Origin: Paracoccaceae bacterium
GTDB lineage: Bacteria > Pseudomonadota > Alphaproteobacteria > Rhodobacterales > Rhodobacteraceae
Length of the DNA: 13,336 nt
Direction of reading: 5' to 3'
Assembly: GCA_003551745.1 (NCBI GenBank)
Contig: PUNI01000153.1
Location: forward strand, 1-13,336
Shown here in pieces: positions 6,176-13,336 of the stretch. The notes beneath the pieces were generated by a model that saw nothing but the letters and a program-made list of their open reading frames with translations, had not been told where the DNA came from and made no database searches. The position numbers and the translations under genes were made by a program. Position 1 is the stretch's first letter, and every line of letters begins with the position of its first letter.

Positions 6176-6518
6176 CACGCCTCTCCCAATTCCTCGAAGC
6201 GCGGGCGACGCGCGAGCCGGCGCCGGTTTCAGGGATCGGAACCAACCGGCCCGCCGCCGTCGACCCACCATCGCGACAGCCACATGACCCCGCTGGCGGG
6301 GCTTCCTCGGCGACCGGATGGAAGTGGGGCGGATTGCGCCCGTCCCGGGCGCCGCCCGATACCAGCGCCGCTGGCGCGATGGCACGCAAGCCCAGCACAG
6401 GCCGCGGCGCCACGCCCGAGGTCCGCGCGACAGGCGCCGGAGGGTCACAAAGCTTCCAGGCAGCCGGCCGGTGGCAGCGGACCGGTCACGCAGCCCGCAG
6501 CGGCGCCCTGCTGGTCGC
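6176..6518. other. Intergenic region between convergent genes (no gene seen)
   Basis: No credible protein or RNA gene is seen in these 343 bases; open frames across it are low-complexity. Two G+C-rich hairpins could act as transcript ends for the plus-strand synthase: GCGCG-GGCGA-CGCGC (6199-6213) and CCCCG-CTGG-CGGGG (6288-6301 region). Neither has a U-run. The region separates genes that converge on it from both sides. Confidence 0.5.
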
Positions 6519-6944
6519 TCAGTTCATGATGACGATGCGGGTGTTGTCGAGCCCCTCCTGCCGCGCCATTTCGAACAGGACGCGGGCATTGTCGGGGTGC
6601 AGCCGGACGCAGCCGGCGGAGGCCGGGCGCCCGAGGCGGTTGACCTGATCCGTGCCGTGGACGGCATAATGGCCGTCGTAGAAGATCGAATAGGGCATGG
6701 GAGCGTTGTTGTAGAGGCTGGAGCGGTGGTTGCGCGACAGCCACTGCGCGGTGAACTGGCCCCGCGGGGTGATCTTGCCCTGCCGAGCCGTGGAGACCGG
6801 CCATTCGTAGATCAGGCGGCCGCCATGGAAGACCTGCATCTTCTGTTGCGAGACGCTGACCCGCGCCACGAGGTTCGACGCCTCGGCCACGACCGGCAGC
6901 GCAACGAGGATGGCCGCGGCAGCGGCAAAGAGCGCGTTTCTCAT
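6519..6944 (-). CDS. Small secreted L,D-transpeptidase (YkuD family)
   Basis: Periplasmic enzyme expected to form or exchange 3-3 peptidoglycan cross-links or to attach proteins to the wall; the family's active-site Cys attacks a tetrapeptide stem. The 141 residues have a signal peptide (about 1-22, hydrophobic ALFAAAAAILVALPVV, likely cleavage after AEA) and then a single YkuD domain. The catalytic motif is His96-Gly97, then Ser109-x-Gly111-Cys112 in HGTDQVNRLGRPASAGCVRL (96-115). No LysM or other binding domain is present. Two ATG codons are adjacent, at 6947 and 6944. The G-run at 6950-6954 is 2 bases from the first and 5 from the second, so 6944 is preferred. It follows lolD on the same strand after about 140 bases and seems to have its own promoter at 6975-7003. 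Which of the family's activities it has is not decidable here. Confidence 0.92.
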   Translation of the reverse strand: MRNALFAAAAAILVALPVVAEASNLVARVSVSQQKMQVFHGGRLIYEWPVSTARQGKITPRGQFTAQWLSRNHRSSLYNNAPMPYSIFYDGHYAVHGTDQVNRLGRPASAGCVRLHPDNARVLFEMARQEGLDNTRIVIMN

Positions 6945-6974
6945 CATTTCCCCCAGGATGGCAGTCCCGAAACG

Positions 6975-7003
6975 ATATTCCGGTGCCGTTGACGAAGAGT
7001 CAA
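6975..7003 (-). promoter_or_regulatory. Promoter of the L,D-transpeptidase gene, with inverted repeat over the -35
   Basis: On the minus strand TTGACT (6998-7003, five of six to the -35 consensus) and GAATAT (6975-6980) are 17 bases apart, 31 bases upstream of the chosen start codon. TTGAC-N5-GTCAA (6989-7003) forms an inverted repeat over the -35. A 7-base direct repeat, CCGGAAT on the minus strand (6977-6983 and 7003-7009), brackets it. The inverted repeat has a 5-base spacer rather than the 4 of an FNR box, so no regulator is named. Confidence 0.5.
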
Positions 7004-7063
7004 TTCCGGAGCCGCAAGGCGGGGCTGCCCGAGGGCCGGAATGCACAGGGCCCGACCCGGAAC

Positions 7064-7083
7064 GGCGGCACCGTGGCACCGCC
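7064..7083 (-). terminator. Hairpin at the lolD stop codon
   Basis: On the minus strand GGCGGTGCC and GGTGCCGCC fold into a G+C-rich stem (with two G-U pairs) beginning directly after the lolD stop. No U-run follows, so transcript-end protection is as likely as termination. Confidence 0.3.
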
Positions 7084-7761
7084 TCAGCCGATATGGCCGG
7101 CGTCCAGGCGCAGGGTGCGATCCATGCGGGCTGCAAGCGCGAGGTTGTGGGTCGCGATCAGCGCCGCAAGGCCCGTGTCGCGGACCAGGTCCATGAGCAC
7201 GGCAAAGACCTGGTCCGAGGTTTCCGGGTCGAGATTGCCGGTAGGCTCGTCGGCCAGCAGAAGCCCTGGCGCGTTGGCGAGCGCCCTGCAGAAGGCCACG
7301 CGCTGCTGCTCGCCGCCGGACAGCTCGGCCGGCCGGTGGTCGGCACGCGCGGCGAGCCCCACACGCGCCAGCAGGTCGCGGGAACGCTGCTCGGCCGCGC
7401 CGGGCGCGGCACCGGCGGCCAGTTGCGGCAGGATGACGTTCTCCAGTGCCGAGAACTCAGGCAGCAGATGATGGAACTGATAGACGAAACCGACCCGGCT
7501 TCGGCGGGCCTCGGTGCGCGCCCGGTCGGAGCGCCGGGTGTAATCGACCCCGTCGATGCAGACCTGCCCGGTGTCGGCCACATCAAGCAGCCCGGCGATG
7601 TGCAGCAGGGTGGATTTCCCGGCGCCCGAAGGTGCGACCAGCGCCACCACCTCGCCGCGCGCCAGCGCCAGCGTGACGCCGCGCAGCACCGCCACCTCCC
7701 CCGGCTTGCCGCTATTGTAGGTCTTGTGCACATCCGTGAGCGCCAGCACCGGCTCACTCAT
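7084..7761 (-). CDS. lolD: LolD-type ABC transporter ATP-binding protein (lipoprotein release)
   Basis: Cytoplasmic ATPase that powers release of outer-membrane lipoproteins from the inner membrane to the periplasmic carrier LolA. The 225 residues are full length for LolD. Visible are the Walker [10 protein letters not shown] (43-51), Q-loop Gln95 in [18 protein letters not shown], signature [10 protein letters not shown] (147-156), Walker [13 protein letters not shown] (167-178) and H-loop His205 in ATHN. The [19 protein letters not shown] region and the [10 protein letters not shown] block are typical of the LolD/MacB-type subfamily. The first Walker A residue is Ala rather than Gly, a position that tolerates change. 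The ATG at 7761 overlaps the permease stop by 8 bases, pointing to coupled translation and a shared complex. Confidence 0.93.
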   Translation of the reverse strand: MSEPVLALTDVHKTYNSGKPGEVAVLRGVTLALARGEVVALVAPSGAGKSTLLHIAGLLDVADTGQVCIDGVDYTRRSDRARTEARRSRVGFVYQFHHLLPEFSALENVILPQLAAGAAPGAAEQRSRDLLARVGLAARADHRPAELSGGEQQRVAFCRALANAPGLLLADEPTGNLDPETSDQVFAVLMDLVRDTGLAALIATHNLALAARMDRTLRLDAGHIG

Positions 7762-9034
7762 AGCGCAGCGCCTCGACCGGGTTCATCCGCGCCGCCCGGC
7801 GGGCCGGAAAGATGGTGACGACGAAGGAGAGCCCCAGCGACAGGGCGACCGCGCGGGCGACATCCTCCCAGCGAAGCTGCGCCGGCAGCTCGTAGAGGCC
7901 GCGCACCGAGGGATCCCAGACGCCGCCGCCCGCAACCCAGTTCACCGCCGCGAAGACCTGCTCGATGTAGATCGCGAAGAGGCAGCCCAGGATCACCCCG
8001 AAGAGCGTGCCCAGCACCCCCACCGAGGCCCCGCAGATGAAGAAGACCCGCAGCACCGCGCCCTCGGTCAGCCCCATGGTGCGCAGAATGCCGATGTCGC
8101 GGCCCTTGTTCTTGACCAGCATGATCAACCCCGAGACGATATTCATCGCCGCGATCAGCACCAGGATCGACAGGATCACGAACATCACGTTGTCCTCGAC
8201 GTCGAGCGCGCGCAGGAAGCTGCCGGCGCTGTCGCGCCAGGTCCAGACGATGGCCAGGTCACCGGCGGCCTGAAGAACCGGCATCACCATCGCCTCCACG
8301 CGGTCGGGGTTCTCCAGCATCACCTCCAGCTCGTCGGCGACCCCGTCGCGGTTGAAGTAGCTTTGCGCCTCGGCGAAGGGCAGATAGACCCGGGTGCGGT
8401 CGATGTCCCAGCGCCCGGCGGTGAAGATGTAGACGACCTCGTAGGCGTTGATGCGGGGGCTTGTGCCGAAGGCCGTCTGCACCCCGTCGGGCGAGATCAG
8501 GCGGATGCGGTCGCCGACCGCGATATCGAGTTCGCGCGCCACGCCCGAGCCGATCGCGACGCCGTGCTCGAAATCCTCGATGCTGCCGCGCGACTCCTCG
8601 GGCGACGCGATGCGCGGGATGGTCTTCAGATGCGCCGGCGCGATGCCATAGACCTCGACCCCGGCGTTGCGACCCTCGAAGCTCGCCATCACCTGGCCAC
8701 GGATCAGAGGTGCCGCGCGCGTGACGCCCGGCACGGCGGCGATCCGCGCGGCCATCTCGTCGTAGTCGGCGATGCTGCGGCTCAGCCGTCCGCCGTCGTC
8801 GATATGGGAGGCCCCGTAGACCGTCAGATGTGCATTCGCGCCGAGGATCGTATCGACGAATTCTGCGCGGAAGCCCGACCGCACGGCGAGCGTCGCGATC
8901 AGCGCGAAGACCGCAAGCGTGATGCCGATCAGCGAGATCCAGGTCATCACGCTGACCCCACCCTCGGCCCGACGCGCGCGCAGGTAGCGCCAGGCGATCA
9001 TCCACTCGAAGCGGGCGAAGGGGCGTGTGCGCAT
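7754..9034 (-). CDS. LolC/LolE-type lipoprotein-releasing permease
   Basis: Inner-membrane partner of LolD that pulls lipoproteins out of the membrane. The 426 residues show the family layout: TM1 (about 28-51), a large periplasmic domain (about 52-280), then TM2 (283-306), TM3 (329-357) and TM4 (393-411) of the FtsX fold. The cytoplasmic coupling segment [14 protein letters not shown] (308-321) and C-terminal [15 protein letters not shown] (412-426) are typical. Only one such permease accompanies LolD, as in proteobacteria whose complex is built from two copies of a single LolC/E-like subunit (LolF), rather than the LolC plus LolE pair of E. coli; a second copy elsewhere cannot be excluded. 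The ATG at 9034 has only a weak AGGA site 12 bases upstream. Confidence 0.92.
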   Translation of the reverse strand: MRTRPFARFEWMIAWRYLRARRAEGGVSVMTWISLIGITLAVFALIATLAVRSGFRAEFVDTILGANAHLTVYGASHIDDGGRLSRSIADYDEMAARIAAVPGVTRAAPLIRGQVMASFEGRNAGVEVYGIAPAHLKTIPRIASPEESRGSIEDFEHGVAIGSGVARELDIAVGDRIRLISPDGVQTAFGTSPRINAYEVVYIFTAGRWDIDRTRVYLPFAEAQSYFNRDGVADELEVMLENPDRVEAMVMPVLQAAGDLAIVWTWRDSAGSFLRALDVEDNVMFVILSILVLIAAMNIVSGLIMLVKNKGRDIGILRTMGLTEGAVLRVFFICGASVGVLGTLFGVILGCLFAIYIEQVFAAVNWVAGGGVWDPSVRGLYELPAQLRWEDVARAVALSLGLSFVVTIFPARRAARMNPVEALRYE

Positions 9035-9327
9035 CTGCAGGTCGGATCCTAGGAATAACGCTCGGGGGCAACGCCTGGCCCGTTCGGACAGGCGGCGCGA
9101 CCGTGGCGCGGTGGGGGCCTCGCGTCAATGCGCCCCGGTGCACGGCCGCGCGAGGGGCAGACGCGCAACAGTGTTTCCTGCACGCGACGGGTGCGCATCA
9201 GGCCCAACGTCCGGGTGTGTTTGGTGACATAAGGCCCCATGCCGCTTGCCGGTTGCTGATGACGGCGATAGCTCCCCTCCGCAAGGGTCCGCCACGGCGG
9301 CGGCATAGCGGCAAGAGGATCTCGGCC
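9035..9327. other. Divergent intergenic region between the lol genes and the solute-binding protein
   Basis: No gene is seen in these 293 bases. It must hold the promoter of the plus-strand solute-binding protein and probably that of the lol pair. The best plus-strand candidate is TTGCCG (9246-9251), 17 bases, TAGCTC (9269-9274), giving a leader of about 45 bases. For the minus-strand lol genes I see no convincing promoter pair. Confidence 0.35.
9246..9274 (+). promoter_or_regulatory. Candidate promoter of the solute-binding protein gene
   Basis: TTGCCG, a 17-base spacer and TAGCTC, about 54 bases before the start codon. The -35 is reasonable for an alphaproteobacterium and the -10 is weak. 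Confidence 0.25.
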
Positions 9328-10986
9328 ATGACCTCCAGAACGTCCCGTCTTCACCCGGCTGCGCGCCGCCACGCGCGCGAAGTTGCCCGCGGGCAGCTCG
9401 GCCGCCGCGAGTTCCTCACCCGCGTCACCGCCCTCGGGGCCAGCGTGCCTGCCGCCTACGGGCTTTTGGGCATCACCGCGCCGCGCGCCGAGACGCCGGC
9501 ACGGCGCGAGGGCGGGAGGCTGCGCATCCAGCAGGATGTGCGGTCGCTGAAGGACCCGCGCACCTACGACTGGCCGCAGATCGCCAACTATACCCGCGGC
9601 TGGCTGGAGTATCTCGTCGAGTACAACCGCGACGGCAGCATCCACGGGATGCTGCTGGAAAGCTGGGAGGTCGATGACGATGCCGAGGGCTACACCCTGC
9701 ATGTCCGGCCCGGCGTGACCTGGAACGACGGCAGCGCCTTCACCGCCCGCGATGTCGCCTGGAATTTCGAGCGGTGGTGCGACCGCTCGGTCGAGGGCAA
9801 CTCGATGGCCTCTCGCCTGCCGGGGCTCATCGACCCCGACAGCGGCCGCGCCCGCGACGGCGCCATCGAGGTGGTGGACGATCTGACGCTGCGGCTGAAC
9901 CTCTCGTCGCCCGACATCAGCATCATCGCCACCTGCTCGGACTACACCGCCGCGATCGTCAAGGACGGGCATGGCGGCGATGACCTGCTGGCCGATCCGG
10001 TGGGCACCGGCCCCTATCTGCCCGGCGACTACGAGGTGGGCGTCCGCGGCGTGCTGTTGCGCAACCATGATCACGACTGGTGGGGCACCGATCTCTTCGG
10101 CGCCCCCACGCTGGAGCAGATCGAGTTCATCGACCTCGGCACCGACCAGAGCGCCATCGTCGCGGCGGTCGATGCCGGCGAGGTCGACATGACCTATGAG
10201 ACGGTCGGCGATTTCATCGACCTGCTCGACATTCTGATGGAGCGCAGCGAGACCGTGACCGCCCGCACGATGGTGATCCGGCCGAACCAGCAGGCCGAGG
10301 TGAACGGGATGCGGCCCTATGCCGACGTGCGGGTGCGCCGCGCGCTGGCGATGGCGGTCGACAACGAGGTGCTGCTGGAGCTGGGCTATGACGACCGCGG
10401 CGTGGTGGCCGAGAATCACCATGTCTGCCCGATCCACCCGGAATATGCCGAACTGCCCGAGCCGCCGGCGTTCGACCCCGAAGGCGCCCGCCAGCTGATG
10501 GAGGAGGCTGGCATGGCCGACTTCACCCATGAGCTGATCTCGATCGACGACAGCTGGCGTCGGCCGACGGCCGACGCCGCAGCGGCCATGCTGCGCGACG
10601 CGGGCATCCCGGTCGAGCGCACGGTGCTGCCCGGTGCGACCTTCTGGAACGACTGGGCGAATTACCCGTTCTCGTCGACCGACTGGGGCCATCGGCCGCT
10701 CGGCGTGCAGAGCCTAGCGCTCGCCTACCGCAGCGGCGAGCCGTGGAACGAGACCGGCTTCGAGAACGCGGAGTTCGACGCCCTGCTCGGCGAGGCGCTG
10801 CGCATCGCCGATGCCGACGAGCGCCGGGAGGTCATGGCCCGGATCCAGCGGCTCCTGCAGGAGGAAGGCGTGATGATCCAGCCCTACTGGACCTCGGTGT
10901 TCCGACATCACCGCCCCGATGTGGTGGGCGCCGAGGCGCATCCGGCCTTCGAGATCTACCCCTACAAGCTCGGTTTCGCTGCCTGA
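9328..10986 (+). CDS. Tat-exported ABC transporter solute-binding protein, family 5 (peptide/nickel type), orphan
   Basis: Periplasmic receptor expected to bind an oligopeptide or other ligand of the DppA/OppA/NikA family and hand it to an ABC importer. The 552 residues begin with a long twin-arginine signal (GRREFL at 25-30, hydrophobic stretch to about 50, likely cleavage after APRA at 54). The mature domain has GYTLHVRPGVTWNDGSAFTA (121-140), which precedes RDVAWNFERW (141-150), then GTGPYLPGDYEVG (226-238), YADVRVRRALAMAVDNEVLL in the second lobe and a C-terminal RIQRLLQEEGVMIQPYW. Tat export suggests folding or cofactor loading before export. The ATG at 9328 has AAGAGGAT at 9313-9320; upstream in-frame codons lack homology-like sequence. 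No permease or ATPase gene adjoins it: the lol permease lies on one side, divergent, and proS on the other, convergent. Ligand unknown. Confidence 0.9.
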   Translation: MTSRTSRLHPAARRHAREVARGQLGRREFLTRVTALGASVPAAYGLLGITAPRAETPARREGGRLRIQQDVRSLKDPRTYDWPQIANYTRGWLEYLVEYNRDGSIHGMLLESWEVDDDAEGYTLHVRPGVTWNDGSAFTARDVAWNFERWCDRSVEGNSMASRLPGLIDPDSGRARDGAIEVVDDLTLRLNLSSPDISIIATCSDYTAAIVKDGHGGDDLLADPVGTGPYLPGDYEVGVRGVLLRNHDHDWWGTDLFGAPTLEQIEFIDLGTDQSAIVAAVDAGEVDMTYETVGDFIDLLDILMERSETVTARTMVIRPNQQAEVNGMRPYADVRVRRALAMAVDNEVLLELGYDDRGVVAENHHVCPIHPEYAELPEPPAFDPEGARQLMEEAGMADFTHELISIDDSWRRPTADAAAAMLRDAGIPVERTVLPGATFWNDWANYPFSSTDWGHRPLGVQSLALAYRSGEPWNETGFENAEFDALLGEALRIADADERREVMARIQRLLQEEGVMIQPYWTSVFRHHRPDVVGAEAHPAFEIYPYKLGFAA

Positions 10987-11121
10987 TATCCCCGAATGTG
11001 GCCGCTTCCAGCGGGCCCGAACCCGGGCCACTTCGGGCCCCCGTCCCCGCGCAGAGGGGTCTCGACCGCAGGGCGCCGAGATGCCTGCCACGCGCTCGGG
11101 CTGAACGGCTCCCCCGGCACT

Positions 11122-11136
11122 CCCCGCGCTCCGGGG
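11122..11136 (-). terminator. Hairpin abutting the proS stop codon
   Basis: CCCCG-CGCTC-CGGGG, a 5-bp stem with a 5-base loop, ends at the base next to the proS stop codon. No U-run follows. It lies in the 150-base gap where the plus-strand binding protein and proS converge, so it could serve either direction. Confidence 0.3.
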
Positions 11137-12489
11137 TCAGGCGCGCGCCGGGGCCGGGGCACCATAGATCTGGGCAACGCGGCTGACGGCCGCTTCGGGC
11201 GACATCTCCTCGGCTTCACCGGTGCGGCGGCAGGCCAGTTCCACCTTGCCTGCGGCCAGCCCGCGTGGCCCGACGGTGATGCGCCAGGGCAGGCCGATCA
11301 GGTCCATGCTGGCGAACTTCGCCCCGGCGCGTTCGTCGCGGTCGTCGTAGAGCGGCTCCAGGCCCTGGGCGGCAAGCGCGTTGCAGATGCCCTCGCAGGC
11401 GGAATCTGCGGTGATGTCGCCCTGCTTGACATTGACGATGCCCACATGGAAGGGCGTCACACCTTCGGGCCAGATGATGCCCCGCTCGTCGTGGCTGGCC
11501 TCTATGATCGCGCCGACGAGCCGGCTGACGCCGATGCCGTGGCTGCCCATGTGGGCCGGCACGCGCGCGCCCTCCGGCGTCACCACCACCGCCCCCATCG
11601 GCTCGGAATACTTGGTCCCGAAATAGAAGATCTGTCCGACCTCGATCCCCCGGCCGTGATAGCGCCGTTCCTCGGGCAGCTTGGCGAAAAGATCCGGATC
11701 ATGGGTCTCGTCGGTGCGCGCGTAGAGGCTTGTGAACTCCTGGCAGATCGCGGCGACGCTCTCCCGGTCGTCATAGTCGATCTGCCGGTCTCCCAGCCGC
11801 AGATCGGTCACGGCGAGGTCGTAGAAGACCTCCGACTCGCCGGTGGAGGCCAGCACGAGGAACTCGTGGGTGTCGTCGCCCCCGATCGGGCCCGAGTCGG
11901 CCCGCATCGGGATCGCCGTCAGCCCCATCCGCTCGTAGGTGCGCAGATAGGCGACCATGTGGCGGTTGTAGGCGTGCAGGGCCGCCGCCTTGTCGAGATC
12001 GAAGTTGTAGCCGTCCTTCATCAGGAACTCGCGGCCGCGCATCACTCCGAAGCGCGGCCGGATCTCGTCGCGGAACTTCCACTGGATGTGGTAGAGCGTC
12101 AGTGGCAGGTCGCGATAGCTGCCGACATGGGCGCGGAAGATGTCGGTGATCATCTCCTCGTTGGTCGGGCCATAGAGCAGGTCACGGTCGTGCCGGTCGC
12201 GGATGCGCAGCATCTCCTGGCCGTAGTCGTCATAGCGCCCGCTCTCGCGCCAGAGATCCGCTGGCTGCAGGGTCGGCATCAGCATCGGGATGTGCCCGGC
12301 GCGCGCCTGCTCCTCGTGCACGATCTGCTCGATGCGCCGCAGCACCCGATACCCCAGCGGAAGCCAGGAATAGATCCCGGCCGCCTGTTGGCGGATCATC
12401 CCGGCGCGCAGCATCAGCCGGTGGCTGACGACCTGCGCCTCGGACGGCGTCTCCTTCAGGACGGGCAGGAAATAGCGGGACAGGCGCAT
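11137..12489 (-). CDS. proS: Prolyl-tRNA synthetase, compact form without the editing insertion
   Basis: Charges tRNA-Pro with proline in the cytoplasm. At 450 residues it is the short alphaproteobacterial type, against about 570 in E. coli. Class II motifs are seen: [17 protein letters not shown] (38-54, motif 1 region), [19 protein letters not shown] (137-155, motif 2) followed by LMKDGYNF, and [14 protein letters not shown] (314-327, motif 3). The anticodon-binding domain runs from about 345 to the C-terminus. Between motifs 2 and 3 only a short linker stands where E. coli has the roughly 180-residue INS domain that edits Ala-tRNA-Pro. The ATG at 12489 gives the conserved [13 protein letters not shown] start and has AAAGG about 7 bases upstream. 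The frame stays open 57 codons further, but that stretch is low-complexity. A promoter candidate lies at 12520-12548. Confidence 0.97.
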   Translation of the reverse strand: MRLSRYFLPVLKETPSEAQVVSHRLMLRAGMIRQQAAGIYSWLPLGYRVLRRIEQIVHEEQARAGHIPMLMPTLQPADLWRESGRYDDYGQEMLRIRDRHDRDLLYGPTNEEMITDIFRAHVGSYRDLPLTLYHIQWKFRDEIRPRFGVMRGREFLMKDGYNFDLDKAAALHAYNRHMVAYLRTYERMGLTAIPMRADSGPIGGDDTHEFLVLASTGESEVFYDLAVTDLRLGDRQIDYDDRESVAAICQEFTSLYARTDETHDPDLFAKLPEERRYHGRGIEVGQIFYFGTKYSEPMGAVVVTPEGARVPAHMGSHGIGVSRLVGAIIEASHDERGIIWPEGVTPFHVGIVNVKQGDITADSACEGICNALAAQGLEPLYDDRDERAGAKFASMDLIGLPWRITVGPRGLAAGKVELACRRTGEAEEMSPEAAVSRVAQIYGAPAPARA

Positions 12490-12519
12490 GGGCAGACCTT
12501 TCGCGGGCGCAGCGCTCCC

Positions 12520-12548
12520 GTCTAAGGCAACACCGAACCCAGCGGCAA
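12520..12548 (-). promoter_or_regulatory. Candidate promoter of proS
   Basis: On the minus strand TTGCCG (12543-12548), a 17-base spacer and TTAGAC (12520-12525) make a fair sigma-70-type pair about 30 bases upstream of the proS start codon. This fits independent transcription of proS from the pdxJ unit. Confidence 0.45.
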
Positions 12549-12660
12549 GGGGGGCCGGCGTGATCCGATGGGGCGCAGCGCGGAACCCGGAGGCCGGCGG
12601 GGCACTCGGCGCGAGCCAGCCGGACCCCCGCCTTCGCGGACAGCCCGGCCCTTTGGGCAA

Positions 12661-12698
12661 CGGGGCGCCCCGCCTCCGTCCGGGCGCCGGACCGGAGG
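12661..12698 (-). terminator. Paired hairpins after pdxJ
   Basis: Three bases after the pdxJ stop, CCTCC-G-GTCCGG and CCGGAC-GGAGG form an 11-bp stem with one bulged G and a 3-base loop (12673-12698). The 12-base palindrome CGGGGCGCCCCG (12661-12672) follows at once. No U-run is present. The position fits the end of the pdxJ transcript. Confidence 0.45.
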
Positions 12699-12701
12699 GT
12701 G

Positions 12702-13336
12702 TCAGGCGCGCGCCGCGTCCATGCGGGCACGCATCGCCGCGATGGCGGCGGGCAGACCGATGAAGATGGCCTCGCCGATCAGGAAATGGCCGATGTTGAG
12801 TTCCATCACTTCCGGGATGGCGGCGACCGGGCCCACGTTGTCGTAGCTGAGACCGTGGCCGGCGTGGACCTCGAGACCGAGCGCGGTGGCGCGAGCGGCC
12901 CCGTCACGCAGGCGCGCGAGCTCCGCCTCCGCCTCGGCCGAGCGGCCCTCCGCAAGCAGGTCGCAGTAGCTTCCGGTGTGCAGTTCGACCACCGCCGCGC
13001 CGACGCGCGCCGCGGCCTCGATCTGGGCCGGCTCGGGTGCGATGAAGAGCGAGACGCGACAGCCCGCCTCGGTCAGCGGGCCGACGAAATCGGTCAGCCG
13101 GTTGGCGTCGCCGGCGACCTCCAGCCCGCCCTCCGTGGTGCGCTCCTCCCGCCGCTCGGGGACAAGGCACACGGCATGGGGCCTGTGCGCCAGCGCGATC
13201 GCCTGCATCTCGGCGGTCGCCGCCATCTCGAAGTTGAGGGGCAGTTTCAGCCGATCCATCAGCGCGGCGATGTCGTCGTCGCGGATATGGCGGCGATCCT
13301 CGCGCAGATGCGCGGTGATGCCATCGGCACCGGCCG
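12702..13336 (-). CDS. pdxJ: Pyridoxine 5'-phosphate synthase, N-terminus cut by window edge
   Basis: Last step of the DXP-dependent vitamin B6 route: condenses 1-deoxy-D-xylulose 5-phosphate with 1-amino-acetone 3-phosphate to pyridoxine 5'-phosphate. The visible 210 residues hold most of the TIM barrel: [16 protein letters not shown] (2-17), [10 protein letters not shown] (31-40), [19 protein letters not shown] (55-73), [10 protein letters not shown] (115-124), [14 protein letters not shown] (154-167) and [12 protein letters not shown] (178-189), the phosphate and active-site loops of the family. About 35 residues, including the start codon, lie beyond the right edge. The internal ATG at 13259 is not the start because conserved sequence continues upstream of it in frame. 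proS follows 212 bases downstream on the same strand. Confidence 0.97.
   Translation of the reverse strand, partial: AGADGITAHLREDRRHIRDDDIAALMDRLKLPLNFEMAATAEMQAIALAHRPHAVCLVPERREERTTEGGLEVAGDANRLTDFVGPLTEAGCRVSLFIAPEPAQIEAAARVGAAVVELHTGSYCDLLAEGRSAEAEAELARLRDGAARATALGLEVHAGHGLSYDNVGPVAAIPEVMELNIGHFLIGEAIFIGLPAAIAAMRARMDAARA

Noticed and set aside
4775..6448. Long minus-strand open frame (557 codons) opposite the cyclopropane synthase
   Set aside because: The plus strand encodes a full synthase with all active-site residues. The minus frame is Arg/Pro/Gly/Ala-rich and has no recognisable domain.
6989..7003. FNR box upstream of the L,D-transpeptidase
   Set aside because: TTGAC and GTCAA are separated by five bases instead of four, and the second half should read ATCAA.
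9049..10692. Long minus-strand open frame (547 codons) opposite the solute-binding protein
   Set aside because: Antisense shadow; the plus frame has a Tat signal and the full family 5 receptor sequence.
10996..12525. Long plus-strand open frame (509 codons) opposite proS
   Set aside because: Antisense shadow of the conserved synthetase.
12490..12660. N-terminal extension of proS by 57 codons
   Set aside because: The extension is low-complexity, overlaps the proposed promoter, and the conserved start MRLSRYFLP has its own ribosome-binding site.
1..13336. CRISPR arrays, tRNA or rRNA genes, insertion sequences, integrases
   Set aside because: No regularly spaced repeats, no cloverleaf-like segments, and no transposase or integrase motifs were recognised on either strand by reading; dedicated searches were not possible.

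Overview
The window reads as chromosomal DNA from a G+C-rich alphaproteobacterium that makes bacteriochlorophyll, most likely a purple non-sulfur phototroph of the Rhodobacterales (Rhodobacter/Cereibacter/Rhodovulum-like). The case for this is BchE and BchJ preceded by an FnrL-type box and two PpsR/CrtJ-type boxes, a compact prolyl-tRNA synthetase of the alphaproteobacterial kind, a two-gene LolD/LolC-E-type system, and Rhodobacter-like protein sequences throughout. Species assignment is an inference; no rRNA gene is present.

Layout, left to right. (1) 1-1182, minus strand: rpsO (ribosomal protein S15), then a 441-base leader region, then the 5' part of pnp (polynucleotide phosphorylase), which runs off the left edge. 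(2) 1345-4730, minus strand: bchE (anaerobic Mg-protoporphyrin monomethyl ester cyclase) and bchJ (V4R-domain protein), separated by one base and so coupled. After 232 bases comes a predicted haloacetate-dehalogenase-type alpha/beta hydrolase in the same direction. (3) 4731-4945: the bchE control region, the richest regulatory stretch here. It has two TGT-N12-ACA palindromes and an FNR-type box overlapping the second. (4) 4946-6175, plus strand: a cyclopropane-fatty-acyl-phospholipid synthase, divergent from bchE. (5) 6519-6944, minus: a small secreted YkuD-type L,D-transpeptidase. (6) 7084-9034, minus: a LolC/E-type permease and LolD, overlapping by 8 bases (lipoprotein release from the inner membrane). 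(7) 9328-10986, plus: a Tat-exported family 5 solute-binding protein with no permease or ATPase genes beside it. (8) 11137-12489, minus: proS. (9) 12702 to the right edge, minus: pdxJ (pyridoxine 5'-phosphate synthase), lacking its N-terminus.

How the genes fit together. Most of the window is housekeeping: translation, RNA turnover, vitamin B6 synthesis, lipoprotein sorting and peptidoglycan modification. Two accessory elements are set into it: the bchEJ photosynthesis unit with its redox/light-type control region, and the orphan solute-binding protein between proS and the lol pair. BchE works without oxygen. The arrangement of sites fits activation by FnrL under low oxygen and repression by PpsR/CrtJ under aerobic or bright conditions, with a transcript start inferred near 4750.

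I see no clearly new multi-gene system. The observations most worth checking are the bchE control region, the dehalogenase-like hydrolase with a Glu in place of the usual catalytic-triad Asp, the rpsO and pnp leader structures, and the orphan Tat solute-binding protein. I recognised no tRNA, rRNA, CRISPR array, transposase or integrase.
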